Source of the DNA: Albula goreensis
Taxonomy: Eukaryota; Chordata; Actinopteri; Albuliformes; Albulidae
Reading direction: 5' to 3'
Length of the DNA stretch: 64,000 nucleotides
Assembly: GCA_022829145.1 (NCBI GenBank)
Contig: CM040746.1
Span: forward strand, 20,743,332 to 20,807,331
The notes beneath the pieces were generated by a model. The model was not told the DNA's origin and made no database searches. It saw only the letters and a program-made list of their open reading frames with translations. Position numbers and translations under genes: made by a program. Shown here in pieces: positions 38,746 to 52,295 of the stretch. The stretch's first letter is position 1. Every line of letters begins with the position of its first letter.

Positions 38746-41700
38746 GTACGATTTTTATGCTCTCCCTTATGCTTGGATTGGGTCAGCAAAAATGTGAATG
38801 TCATGTTGAAAAAAGGGTTGAAAATGGTATCAACAGCAACAGGTGTTCAGAATGAACAGAGTTAAATACTCTGCTGTCATTCTCATTGTTTGGCATCTCT
38901 GTTTTGTCTGGTTGATGTGTAAAATACAAGGTAATAAAAACAATAACATCAACAACAGCAATAGCAATGACAGAAACAGAAACAAAAACAACAACAAATG
39001 CCAATGAAACCAATAAGATGTTATGGAGCACCAATCACTGCAACTGAGATTACTTTCCATTTGTTGCACATCAGAATTCAACCTTGGTCTCCTCTTACCT
39101 CACTGTTTTTCATTTTCTAGATAGGAATTAGTTTAGTCATGAAAACACGGGCCCTGGCACTCAATTAAGGATCCATCGTACAACAATTATCACTGGAACT
39201 CTCAAGTACATTCAGCTGCTCTTGTTGAATACTTTCTGGCCCATTCAGTATACTAAAAATTTCCGGATGTCTGTGTTGGCAACTGAGGGATAAAGGACAC
39301 AATTAAGTTCACCCATTGCATCCATCTCTGAGCCAGTACTTAGTCCAATGCCCAAATAAGTTCAGTTTATTGATTTAACAAAAGAGAAAGTTGAAAATTG
39401 TCATTTGATTGATGATTCAGACATGTTCAACTCTAACAGGTCCATAGCCAGTGAGAGAGATTCTCAAACACAGGCACCTAAATCAACAAGAAACAGAGAT
39501 AACTGAAAGTTTTGATTAATAGATCAGTTTGACAATATGTATTACCTCAATGAAGAGTGAGAATTAAACGCTCTGTTCTCTTATTCTGGAAATGTACAAT
39601 AGAATTTTTTAAAACATATGCCTGTGAAGCAAAGGTTTCTGCATACAAAACTGGAAAAACTGGACTATATCCAGACCTTTAAAATTTCTGTAATTTCCTC
39701 AAATGTTCTCCAACCTTTCAAGGAGCATCATCTCCATAAGCAGTAGGAGCAGTACAATTTATGAGTCAGACAGAGTTCTAAGGAACCAAGAGTTCATTGA
39801 CCTTTACATTGCAATAACTGCAACCCTCACCCCTCCTCCACGTACATTGGTTTATATTAAAGTCTGCTGTTCTTCTACCTGTGTTAGAGCTTCAAAGCAT
39901 ATTAAAAAAAACTGACAACCCTCATTATCCTGCCTCATTTAAACTTGTGCATTTGATTCTTATAACAAATCTCAGACATGAGTGACTCCCCTCTGGAGAA
40001 ACACATGTGAATTACACTCTGAAATGTAAAAATCACAAAGGTCACATGATTTTTCCCTGACACATAATTTTTTGGAGATTTCAAATCTCATTAAAATTAC
40101 ACACACACAAGCTTACATTTTCTCATCTGAGCACAAAAAAGATACAGATTAGGTCAGTTCACACTGTAAAACATCATGATCACATTGAATTCAGGGTTTA
40201 CATGTTAATGCCACCTTTTTCATGTGTAAGATACTTAAAACTGCTGGAAATATTACATACTATCTTTCCATGATTTTTGACTCTCAAAGGCATGTCCTGA
40301 TTTGTGGGGATTATATTTAGCAACAGCATTCTTGTGCACAATTGTTTCCTATGAAATAAATAGTTTACACTGAAATGAACTATTCATCTCCTCAGTGCAG
40401 TTACATAACTCTGTTAAGTGGACATGGTGATTGTCCAGCCTTTTTTTAAATCATTGGAATAATAACTATGACGCGAAGATTACTCACTCATCCCTACACC
40501 AGAATAGAAGACATAAAAATAAAATATTCTTTACAAAAATGAATCCATTTTAATGCACTACCAGCCATGATGCTTTACTGCATGGCACATGCATTTCACA
40601 TCTGCTTATACCCTGGTCTCTGGTGAGGTGTTAGCTGAGCCTCTAAATGTGGAGAAGAATCAGTACCTATTCCTCATAAATATCTATTAAATTGATGTTG
40701 AAGAATTTGAAAAATCTAATTGAAAATTGATTGAATCCACTCTTGCAAAATGTAAGCATTGTTTTGAATATGCATACAGCTAAAGAACAAAACAAAGTGA
40801 AAATACCTGATTTTGATCTAACTAGGCCACAGGCAATAGTCCTAATGAATATTCTCACTGAAAATTACTTGCACTTATCTTATATACATAATTCATTTGG
40901 GGAAACTGGAGACAATTACCATGAATACCATAGTTGGGCTCAGGGAAAACCGGCTGAGAAAATTTTGTTTAATCATAAAATGCCTTGTCTTCCATGTGGA
41001 TTGATCTGGAATATTTCAAATGAATACAGCTGTTCTCACTAGGCTGAGTTCATAAGACCCTGTAAGAGATGTAATCAATAAATGCATTTGCTTCAGAAAT
41101 AAAGCCACACATTTAAGTGAATGGAGCAATTTAGTTGAAGGTTGATAAACTTTTGTCTGTGACAGCAATGTAACAATGGGCATTTTATGAACTGGCTGAA
41201 AGCTGTGTCACCGCCTGTGTCTTGTAGGATGAAACCAACCAGCTGTTTTTCAGCCTCATTCAGTGTCCACAGTCATTGAAACAAAGAGACAGATCAATGC
41301 CTCCCTTCTTACAAAGCCTGACCTTGATAAGCATGAATATTGCTCTCTGTCCACATCCTGATTGGCATCTGAGGTCTCTATTTCTTTCCTAAACTCATCA
41401 CTTTTTACACGAGCAAACAATTCTAATGCAGGTTGCCACAGACCAATGCACCAACATCACCTTTGCTTTCTGCACTCCTAAAATGACTGAACAGGTTCAT
41501 CACTACTTAACTGTTCTGTTATATTCAAATGTGATTAAAATTGGCCAAAACAAAAGAAGATTCCCTTTAAAAATGATCTTTACCTTTTTTAATAATTAAT
41601 AAATCGATACTTAGTGTGATGATGTTTTTCCACCTTTCAGAAATGGTTATGTTAATTTACTTGATGTTAACTTATCAGAAACATTCTAAATAGATAAATA

Positions 41701-44700
41701 CTTATTTGTTTCCCTGCGTATTGGCATAAACATCAGAATGGAGTAGCATTAGTTTTATTCAAAAATGTCTTTATTGTATTTCTTCATTCATTTAGATGAA
41801 GATATTTTTGTCTCGGAGACATACTGATAAATAAAGTCAAATGTGAAGTATTAAATCAAGTGTCCCTTTATAAACTGTAAAGGGCCCCTAGAGATGTGCT
41901 AGCTCAGAATATGGCCCTGCCTGTCTCTCTATCCCACAAGCTGGCCGTCAGTTCACCTTTGGGCTCATAGACCCCAGCCAGGATGAGGAATCCAAAATAA
42001 TCATGTGAATTAGATTTGTCCACCTACCTTAGTGTCTCCTGACAACATAACTCTTTCTTCCTGATTAGCTGTTTATACAAGTGAATCAGGAACAACCAGC
42101 TCAAAAGCAGATTTTATGTCTGTGAAATGAGTCACTACCATCTTAATGGGCTGTTGCAACTATCTTTATTATATTTGTAGCTGATATTGTTTTCTGATAT
42201 ATATATTGGGGGAAGAGGATCATTCTGTTTGCCTATTTGTGACATAAATGTCACTCTTTGAATTGGTGGCTGTGGGACAAAGCCCATTTCCTCCCCATCT
42301 AATAATTCATCAAAACTGATCTCAAGACTTTAGTTTCAAACAATTTCTCCACTACTTCACTGTTCTGATCAAAGTCAAGGACTACACTGTTATAATGAAG
42401 GACATGTTCCAGAGCCTCCAGATCTGCCATCTCTGCTCATACAGCTCATTTTAACCACTGACAATAGCAGGAATGGTTTCCAATCACACGTTCAATTATG
42501 AATACTTATCCTTTGATACCACCATCATACATTTGCACTGAGAATTTTTTAGATTAAAAGAATTTTGGATGTTGCTAATTATGTGACTTTTTTCAAATCA
42601 ATCCCGAGTCCTTTTAGAATGGGTTATGGGAATAGCAGGCACAGAAAATAAAAACAAATAAGTTAAGCATACTCTCATTGGTCCTCTTTTTCTTTTCTTA
42701 ATGGCAACTTTCAACTAATATGTTTAAATTAATATGTTGAATAATATTTTTCATGAAAACCTGCAAGATGTGGTCATGCTTAAATGCCATGTGACACACT
42801 GGTAACCATCTGATACAAATACGATGGGAAAATACAAATGTCACTATGCTGGCAGTTAAATGACATCACATCACATTTAGTCACGAGGACTTATGACACC
42901 AGATCCAATTAACTGATTAGAGAAATACATTAGATTACTTTACAAAACCAGGCCTGACAATTGCTATGTGACTGGATTATATACATATTTGGATTGTACA
43001 TTTATGTAACATTACACCTACAGTTCAGTACATACCTTGGTTATATCAATTTATTGAGTTACTTATCTTCATCTACTTTTAGTTTTAATTGTGACTAGCT
43101 AATCATTTGCCTCATATAAAAGATTTGTGTAAAGAATCCATAGGTGGACTAGCTTTTTAGTTGGATATTTCTTACAGCATTGTACCTCTATAGTGGAGAT
43201 GTCATCGTTTAAGTCATTCAATCATGTCTGCATTTTTAATACCACTAAATGTATAACACCACTAGACACCAATACATTTTAAATCATTGGGGCACTGCTG
43301 TCAGTGGGTTCTCTTTGCATAGTCACTTGTCTTGCTGTTACAAACTGAAATGGCATAATTTCTTTGAATTATGAATGAAATTGAAATCAGGTGTTGACTT
43401 TAGATCATGATAGCCTGCAGTACTTCTTTAATTACCACTCTAATGCACTATGACAGTGTATGATTTCCCTACTAAGCCTAGTTTAGTGCGTGCCACCTGA
43501 AGCTAATTTAATCTGTGCAATACTGAAGATGTGCTTTCAAAGATGTGTATAAATGAGGAGGAAGTGAATAATTGATAAGATGATCATTTTAAATCAAGGA
43601 TTTGTTGTGTATTTAAAGGGAGGGAACGTAATCATCATTGCATTGGAAGTTTCATAAATATTGAGTTTAGAATATTGTCCTGGATTATGCTTTTGGCTTT
43701 CTATTCATGGTCTCATGCTTAGTGTTTAATCTTAACTTCCAATTCAGACCTGGGGTTAAGGCTGAAAAGAGTTAATGTTCCAGAAAGATAAGAACAAAAT
43801 CAGCTTTAGAGTTAAGAAAGTCACATCATTAGATGAATACAAGAGTCAGTTAAGTTGAAATATTAAATTAGGTCTGGATCATCAAACAGAACAGGGACGT
43901 TGTATCTATTGCTTACATTAAGATTATGATTACTATAACTATAGTTGTGCAAATGTGAGTACTTTGCACATACAGTAACAAAAAAAGAGGGAAATGAAAG
44001 TCTGATTTTAGAAGAAGAATACATTTACCTATACATAATAAATACTTCAACAGAATTGTGATATTTCATGCAAATGTTTTCCTGTTATCTAATGGAATTC
44101 AGTTCAGTACACAATCCTTGTCTCAGTAAACCCTACCACATCCACTCATACACAGGCACATACCCACACTTTTACTCTTAAAAAAGAATTGAGGCATTTT
44201 AATATTCCACCCAACCTGAGAGCTTTAACAACCTAGCCAATTACATGCCAGTTAAATGAGACGTAGTATATAAAGCAGACCTTAATAAAATGAAGTGAAA
44301 CTTAATTGGTTGAAACTTTCTGGGTCCTTAGGCATTGATTCCAGATTATTTTCGACTAAACAGCAGTCTTTCACAATTTACTGTGTCGTTTCAGATACAG
44401 ATTGTGCACATTTGTCTATTTGTGTTTTGTAGTCCAGAAATGATTACTTGTTGTATGTCTTGTTGTAAATGACAGTTACATTTTGGAGGGCTTACCCTAC
44501 GTGTATACTGAACAAATATTGGGAAAAAAACAGTGTCCACACACTGAGCACTTGAAAAGCATTAACTTCTAAACCTTATGCTCCACAATTATTAAACCTT
44601 TCCTGCCTTTATAACCTATCTGTTTCTATTTCAGAAAATAAAACAAGTGTTAATTGTACTTGCTAAATTATTCTGTAGCATTGTAAGGATATATAATGTA

Positions 44701-47700
44701 TTTATAAGGTTTTCATGCAACTATCAGCCATTATATTACAATGACATAGTAATACTGCATTGAAACTCCCGACCCTGATTGTAAAGCAACCCTCCTTTCA
44801 AACGTTTTCAAGGAGATTTTTATAAACATCAGGAAAGTCGACCTATTTCAGTTTAATCAGATGTGTCATTATGAATACATGGTGTAGTATAGCCATTTCA
44901 ACTCTTCTTCATTATGTAGTATCATCTTCTTTATATTATTTACACAGCATTTAATATAGGCCAATTTGCTTAGGACTGTTCACAAATATCCTAGCACGTC
45001 ACAACGAAGTAATGTACAATGTCTATATCCGCTAATTCATCTGCAAATTAATAAATTATATTTTCTGTAAGTATGAAACGATCTTTTCACTGAATTCAGT
45101 TATTTTTATGAAATGAGCACTTTTTTTTTTTTTTGGGATAAGTACATCTGTATGTGTACACAAAAGGTTTGTCTACTTTCCACCTCAGAATAACATATGA
45201 TCTTGTTTAGTTTCTTATCATCAGGGCTCTGTAACACTTGATGTAACACAATCTCTCTCTAATACGAGCCCCCTGAGGTTGCTTTATTGTGTCCTTGTTT
45301 TCTTATTTAAACCATATGTGCACTCGTAATGTTATACAGTTGGTGTTCCCTTTTCACTGGGTAGCTTGTAAAATCCAGCACAGTTTGAATGTCTTTACTG
45401 CAGGTGAAGTTTCCATTGCTAAGTTTAACAGGAAAGTAAAAAGCAGCATACACATTTCTGTCCTTTACTGCCCCCCTCCCTCCCTTTCCAAACAGACTTA
45501 AATATAAAATGACACTTGGAGACAAATGGAAGCAAAAAAAAGAAAATGTGGCTGGAAGCAGTAGAACATGCAGAGCAGAACTGAATGGAAAAAGCGTCAT
45601 ATCAGGCGCTGTCCTGTGAAATACAAATACTCAATGCTTTTAGTCCATATGCCATTATTTTTGTTGTGGTCACACCATGGCAGAGACAAAATCATCTTTT
45701 AGCATCCTACACACACTTTCACACACACTCTCGCTCACACACGTAAATGTACCCACCCACATAAGCAGCCTCTCTATCTCTCTCTCTCTTTCTCTCTCTC
45801 TCTAATTAAAAATATTATTTTATTTATGTATTAACAGCAAGAAATCAGTCATGTTATTTCAAGCAAAAACATATGTTAGATAGCCGACAAGTAAACAGTT
45901 GTTCACGTGTGACATCAAGTAGCGCAAAAGGATGCCACTCAAACAGTTTTACAGCAGCATGGGCATATTCTGAATGACTAGCTGTAAACATTCCTAAAAC
46001 ATAAAGAGGAACACTGACATTGACAAGTACTTTGACAAAATACTTTTAAATTCAACAGTACTTCAAATCATATGAAACCAGAGTTTATACATGTTCATAA
46101 TAATTTATGCATCTCAAAAACATTTTATTGCATGTTGGTAAATTCAGCATGACTGCAGTATAAATCACCAGAAATTAATATAGTGGCAGATACAAACCAA
46201 TACCAACACACTGTTACCCAGTTTGAACTCTATACACAATCATGGTGTAGAGGAGAAAATTAATGTGATTCCGAATATGAGATTAGGATGTCACATTTTT
46301 ATCGCACAAACCAAAATGTTCAGCACAACTATTGGTTACAGTCAAAGTTTATGAGAGGAGCCTATGATGTGATTAAGTAACACCAATGATGATGATGATT
46401 ATCATTACACTGAAATCACCTGTGTGACCTTCAGAGATGGTGTGGGAGAAATGGACGCCATGGCAACACTGGACTGATTGCTGTTTTGACCGTGGATGAG
46501 ATATTTCCTTCATCAGGAGGGTCCCTCTACATTGACTTACTCTCAGAAACTGACAGGGTGAATCAGACCTGCTGTAGGTTTTTTTGTCATGAATAAAGAC
46601 AAATGGAAAATGTTTTAAAAGTTACTGTCCCCCCGTTGTATTACAGTCTGATCACTCAACACGAAACTGATAAGGGAATATCAAATAATTTTTGATCCAT
46701 CCATCAATCAGTCAACCAACCATACAGTTAATCTACCTTTTTGTAGAAAAAATCAGCAATGTCACAATCTGCACTGTCATAGGGCAGCAGAAGACAAGAC
46801 AGAGATTTTCCGCTGGAGTCATTTCCTCCTATACTCGTGCAATATCTCTCAGCACATGGTTCAGTGGTCTTTTTGACAATGGATAAACCCATTTTGGTTT
46901 GACCACAGTTTGTGGTCACAGGATTTATTGTGTGAAATAAACCTGAATCTTGTGCCTCCTGACCTTTTAAGATCAAATTTAAATTAGCTCTCCTTGACTG
47001 GTCAGTGATAATGAAATAGAGCTACTGATGGAGAGACCTGTATCTATTTGTTGAATATCACACATTTTGTCAGTGTGGACAACTTTCACTACTAGGGACC
47101 ATGGGCCCATTTTTACATCCATTGTTAGGTGGCTGTAGCTCTAATGTTCTGAAGTTGTTACTATTAGCTGCACACTGACACAGTTGTAATTTTCCCCTTT
47201 AATGCCAACATTCTTGAAACAATCTTGCATCCATTTGGGCTCGATGGCCTGAAGATGAGGTCTGGTCAGGCATATTGCTATTTTGATTCAAGGAAGGCTG
47301 ATAACCAAACTGCAAACCGAACTATGTTTAAAGCATGCGGCAGTTGTTTTTCAGACTGTTTTTTACACACAGGCATATCTTAATGATATGAATTGATCTT
47401 TTTAGTCATGTGATTGGTTTGTTGAAAAAAACAGCCTATGTCTTCTAGGTAATCTGATATAAAATTGGAAACTAAGGAATTCTTTCTTAATTCTTTACTG
47501 GAATTCTTATGTGATAAAAAGATAATAAAGTAATAATAAAAATAACAGTTATAATAAACATATTGATGTTCAGAACAGTTATTTCAGTGTTGTCATGGGG
47601 GTGGGCAGGGGCTCCCCTATTGATGCAAACCAAACCACCTCAAAAACTGTTTTAGATGAATAGTCATGCCTAATGTAAAAACAATTAGTATGCATTACAC

Positions 47701-48050
47701 AACATAACAAAGAGAGTTTAGTCAAATACATAAAGATGAGGCAGTGATATATATTTAAGCATATAAAAATGAATGTGATTATGACATATGACTGTGATAA
47801 ATGAATGTGATTGTCATATAACATATGACAACACAGTCATTTACACTGAGTTCAATGTTAACCTAGCCTCCCCTTTTTTAAAATAAAATAATGTATTTTC
47901 CATTATTTGTTGCCTTAAAATTGTGTATTAGAGTATACCTAAACAGGAGTTTGTCTTGAGGAATGCCTGAATTTCAGATACGAATTCAGGAGCTCCTCGT
48001 TATCTGCACTGTCACATCAATTAATTAATGATCCTGCTTGCGATCTGCGC
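38746..48050 (+). other. Intron sequence downstream of the third short exon
   Basis: AT-rich non-coding sequence. It includes a degenerate CAA/AAT repeat at about 38930-38999, a T run at about 45121-45134, a CT repeat listed separately and a short GAT run near 46388. The longest frame (40731-41042 plus, 103 codons) has no motif or splice-site pattern I can support. The acceptor that ends this intron is not identified and may lie beyond the window. Confidence 0.4.
45770..45803. repeat. (CT)n microsatellite
   Basis: Interrupted CT repeat following a CACACA-rich stretch at about 45709-45742. Confidence 0.9.
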
Positions 48051-48131
48051 ATTGTTTGTCAGTTGGCCACTTAAACAGTGAATCCATGCTGAATTGTTTG
48101 TCAGTTGGCCACTTAAACAGTGAATCCATGC
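48051..48131. repeat. Perfect 42-bp tandem duplication
   Basis: ATTGTTTGTCAGTTGGCCAC begins at 48051 and again at 48093. The match continues without mismatch for 39 bases in both copies, the first copy being followed by a TGA spacer. Identity over the whole unit suggests a recent slippage or duplication event. It would be length-variable between individuals if recent. Confidence 0.97.
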
Positions 48132-51100
48132 ATGTGCTGTGAATAAGCAGAGTGCTAGGGCACTATGGCTTAGTTTCAGATCTGAGGGTTGATTACTCAC
48201 TCCAGAACTATTCCCATAGAAAGAAATAGCTTGTCAGTGACAATAGATGCATTCATGACAAAATGCTTTCCAGCAGGATCGGGCTTACACAGACTGACTT
48301 CAAAACAGAAATACATAGCACGACATTAAAGGATACTCCATTATTTTGTCATTTAAGTTGAACAAATAAAGGGAAACCTGCAAGTTCTTGATTTCATTTA
48401 GTTTATTTCAGCCAAATCCTCTGAACAGCTCACTGACGTATTGTTAGCAGTAGTCATCACAATGAATTAAAGTCTATGGGATACTTCAAGGAGTATAAAC
48501 AAACGAGGCGACTCATTTAGAACTATAGTCTAAGTAGCTAAGTTACTAGCTAACAAGCCACCTTAAATGTTTTATTTTCCATGGAAAGTTTCTTCTCCTT
48601 TCCACTCACTGAACTCTATATTTATCATCATTAAATTATGTTTATTTCACAGTACCATCCTTGTATTTGATAATCATAAACTATATGATTATTAAATAAA
48701 ATCAAATCAATTAAATAACGGATTGGATTTTTGCATTCTTGTAATGTATGTTGATAATGTAACAGTTGCTGATTTTTTTGTTATCAGAGGGCTAAGATAC
48801 AGTGTATGAAAGATATTTGCTAAAGTCATTATCTCCCTGTTCATTAAACAATTAAAATTAATGCATTAGACTAATCAGATTAATGTTGATTCATAATATG
48901 GAACATTTAAGTATATAGCATAATAAATTCTGCAATGCTACTGGTAGGTTAAGCTAAAATGATATGCATTACAAACTGTGAGTGTGACTGAAGTGAACTG
49001 AAGAATCTTCTTTGAATGTTCAGTCCACCACAGTGACTTGCCCTTGCCAACTCAGGAGGTGGATGCCATACAATGTTCCCAAAGCAGCACAGAAAGAGGC
49101 TAAATTGTTGGTGCCCAAATTTCACAATTTCCCCTTGCCACTGTATTATTATTCAGTGTGGCATGGGGACCAGTGTTAAAAATTATGACAATGCATCCCA
49201 TACAGGAGCACACTGTACCAACAAATATGAACTGTGATCAAAGTAACAGCTCACCATCATGGATGAACATAAGTGCTTAACACCCCAAAACTATGGGCTT
49301 GAAAATGACCACAAAGCTGAATCAACACCTCTGCAACCCAGTCTCAGCAAAAACTTTATGCTGTCAGCTTCACACAGCTGCTATGTGTGGCAGACTGCCA
49401 TTTTGACTGGGGCTTTATTTCAGGCTGATGCATTTAGACATACAGGGAGTGCAAAACCTGGACCTCTGAGTTAAAAAAATGGATAAGGTCTGATGAATTG
49501 TATTTTACTCTTTTTCCTACATCTGGTTGAGTTGCCAATGCTAATGGTATGGGCAACCATCTCATATGAGTAATTGCACTCCATGTTTATGTGTTGGCTA
49601 ATCTATCTCTAAGGGTACTTAGCAGTACATGACATTACCATTGATAAAATTTGTTCATTTGAAACATGCAGTGCTGTTTTGTTCATTATGTCTAACAACA
49701 GTCATCCATGACTAATCACAATATACTATTTGCTGTATTTTATGTCATTAATGCATATTTTCCTTATCATTTGATAATAAAAGGAAGCTTTATTGTTCTG
49801 TCAAAATATAGCACATGCAATATACACATGCAGTTAATTTAAAATCTCATAATGAAGAGATAATATCTATTCCCATGATTTATGCATACAGAATGCACAG
49901 TGATTCTGAAACAGTACCAGGGTGTTGGAACCAGAACTTTCCATTTGCTCCTTTGGTCTCACCTCTCTTTCTCCACTTTAATTGGATTAACTTATTTACC
50001 CTCTGTGTTTTCTTAACTCCAATTCCCTTTCTTATTGTTTTCTTCTTTAAATTATTATTTGAAAGGCACTTAATTGAACCAGGCCCCCACAACATTAATC
50101 TTTGGTCTGGACTCGTCTATGCCGGAAAATTGGATACAGGTCAGGGTTCTATATCCCATAATTAAGGCTGCCAAGGAGCACATGATGGTGCAGGGGATAT
50201 AGATTTCGAGGAACCTATCTGGAGGCTGGTTGACCAAATGCAGCTGGTTATTACCAGTGGAGCCAAAGGCCATTAATTATTGGGGTGAAAGTTACAGAAT
50301 CAAGTCAATAAATAAATAAATAAATACGTTCAGGGACTTTGTGCCAGATTTGTTCACCTCAGTGGGCAGGGAAATAATACTTAGGAGCATATATAGGAGT
50401 ATACCCTCTGGGCTTGGACAGAAGCAGTTGGGAATGATTGCCTAGGCTAGCTCCACTACATCTGCATCCTTTAAAAGAAGCAATTAAAAAGTGCTCTTCA
50501 TTGTCCCCAACTTGGCGCTGCACCCTTGTTTGGACATGTACCACTCTATCAGAAATGGGGAGCCTCATCCATGATTGAGCATTCTGCGGAATCCCATGAT
50601 ACAGCTGTGATAAAACAGCTGTAAACCTCTCGTGGATTGGTGCTTGTAGGCGTATATCAAGCCTTCCCTGTTCCTTTTCAGTCATTTAAACTGATCGTGC
50701 TCATATTTCATTGAATCATAGTGAGTAGAACGGCTGTAAAGACATTTTAATTGTGTGCAGAGTGGGAGAGCCAGAGAGAGACAGGAGACCCACTCACTGA
50801 ATAGTTAAATGTCATTAAATGTGATATTCTTTAATATTCTTTCAGAATCAAAATGAAGAGCTGGCATAAATGCATTTATAATATTTTCAGCATATTTAAT
50901 CTTTGTTAAAAAATACTGAAGAAAGGAAATTGGTTGAGGAGGAAAAAAAATGTATCTTAACATAAATTAAGAGACAGCTCATCTGTGTGCCAAGTGAAAA
51001 AAGTATGGATTTAGAAAATGTGTCAACATACATAAAACAACAAATTATGTGCTAATTTAGAATATTCTATTCCATATCTGAATCAGGCTACTGCACTCTT

Positions 51101-51404
51101 CTAGTAATGTTATGGCCTGATTGTTTTCTGATGTTTTCCATAAGTAAAATCAGCAGGTAATGGTTGGATGACTCATATCTAATAACTCCCAAAGAAATTA
51201 CTTTAAACATCAGAGAATCATATACATCCATGTAGGTTTACCATGGAAATATAATATAAATAGCTCCCCACCTTTCTTTTCTTAGTTGCACACTCAGTCA
51301 AGGTCAACTTGCAAATGTTTTGACCTACTGATATATTTTAATTCCAGTCCAATTGAATTTTTTTTGTTAAAATATACTATATGTAAAAAAACAACTATTA
51401 AGCT

Positions 51405-51405
<1 letters not shown>
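48132..51405. other. Unannotated intron sequence
   Basis: AT-rich sequence with an (AAAT)n run at 50305-50325. Three neighbouring frames (49815-50165 plus; 50070-50273 and 50359-50685 minus) reach 67-116 codons. I looked for LINE or transposase motifs and recognised none, so they are left uncalled. Confidence 0.4.
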
Positions 51406-51454
<49 letters not shown>

Positions 51455-51475
51455 TCTCTCCCTCTCTTTTCTCTC
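51406..51475. repeat. (CT)n microsatellite
   Basis: About 22 uninterrupted CT units followed by CCTCTCTCTC variants and CTCTTTTCTCTCG. It creates a Leu/Ser-repeat frame on the plus strand and an Arg/Glu-repeat frame on the minus strand, both artefacts. Confidence 0.95.
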
Positions 51476-51659
51476 GCTGTTGCATCCCCCTAAAAATTGA
51501 GTCTCTAGAATGATACTATTTTATGGATTCACAATGTAGAAGTATGTCCTTAAAAATTCATGCTGTGTTACTGTTTGTCATAATCTCACCAAATGGCAAC
51601 AGCACCCTCCTGCTAGTGTTCCTAATTTATGCAGTTCCTATAAAATAATCTGGCAGTAA

Positions 51660-51862
51660 TGTTATACAGTGGTTAAAAAAAAACCCAAATGAATCTGTAA
51701 GATTGAATGTTCAAATCCCAGGTGTGGAACTGCTGGTTTACCCTTAAGCAAAGTACTTAACCTTGAATTCCCTTAGTATCTGTTGGTTAGCATGCACAAA
51801 ATGTAGGCCATGTGGGTCACCTTGAGTAAGGGCAGCGGCAAAATAAATGTAATTGTAAAAAC
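51660..51862 (+). mobile_element. tRNA-derived SINE with L2-like tail
   Basis: A B box, GTTCAAATCC (51709-51718), matches the RNA polymerase III consensus and is preceded by a plausible A-box region (ATACAGTGGTTAA near 51663). It is followed by CCCTTAAGCAAAGTACTTAACC and ends CCTTGAGTAAGGGCAGCGGC...AAATAAATGTAATTGTAAA. That tail closely matches, from memory, the one shared by many fish SINEs and their L2-clade LINE partners. Plus-strand, about 200 bp, moderately diverged. Target duplications were not resolved. Confidence 0.75.
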
Positions 51863-52295
51863 ATATTTGGGACCCTCTTTCAGTAGTACCTCCATTAAAC
51901 ATGAATCCACCTGAAACAAAAAAGCTCAATTTTCCAATCAATTCCTTATTGACTAGTTCCTAATTAGGCCTGCAGTGGATCATTTTTAAGTGTTCAGGGG
52001 CAAAAGGACTGTGAGCTCAGGCCATTGTCTGATATCCATTATCTGATATAAAACTACTGGTCTGCATTTGGGGTATTAATTACAGAAAATGTCTAAAGTA
52101 TGTTAAGTATGTCAAAGTTACATATTTAAGTATATTCATATCGAAATAATACCTCACAGGGCATAAATTAGCAAAACAACACCATAATATGTTCCATATT
52201 TTTTGCTGACTTCTGCTATTTCCATAACTTTCAGACAATGTCTTTTTACCTTATTTTAGGGATGTATTATCCAGGTTTTACTAAAATGTGATCAT
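51863..52295. other. Unannotated intron sequence
   Basis: AT-rich unique sequence between the SINE and the possible dispersed element. Nothing recognisable. Confidence 0.5.

Noticed and set aside
38451..38855. 134-codon frame and overlapping 104-120-codon frames
   Set aside because: Generated by pyrimidine-rich sequence poor in stop codons. They overlap the splice tracts and two short exons in conflicting frames, and the peptides are Phe/Ser/Pro-rich composition artefacts.
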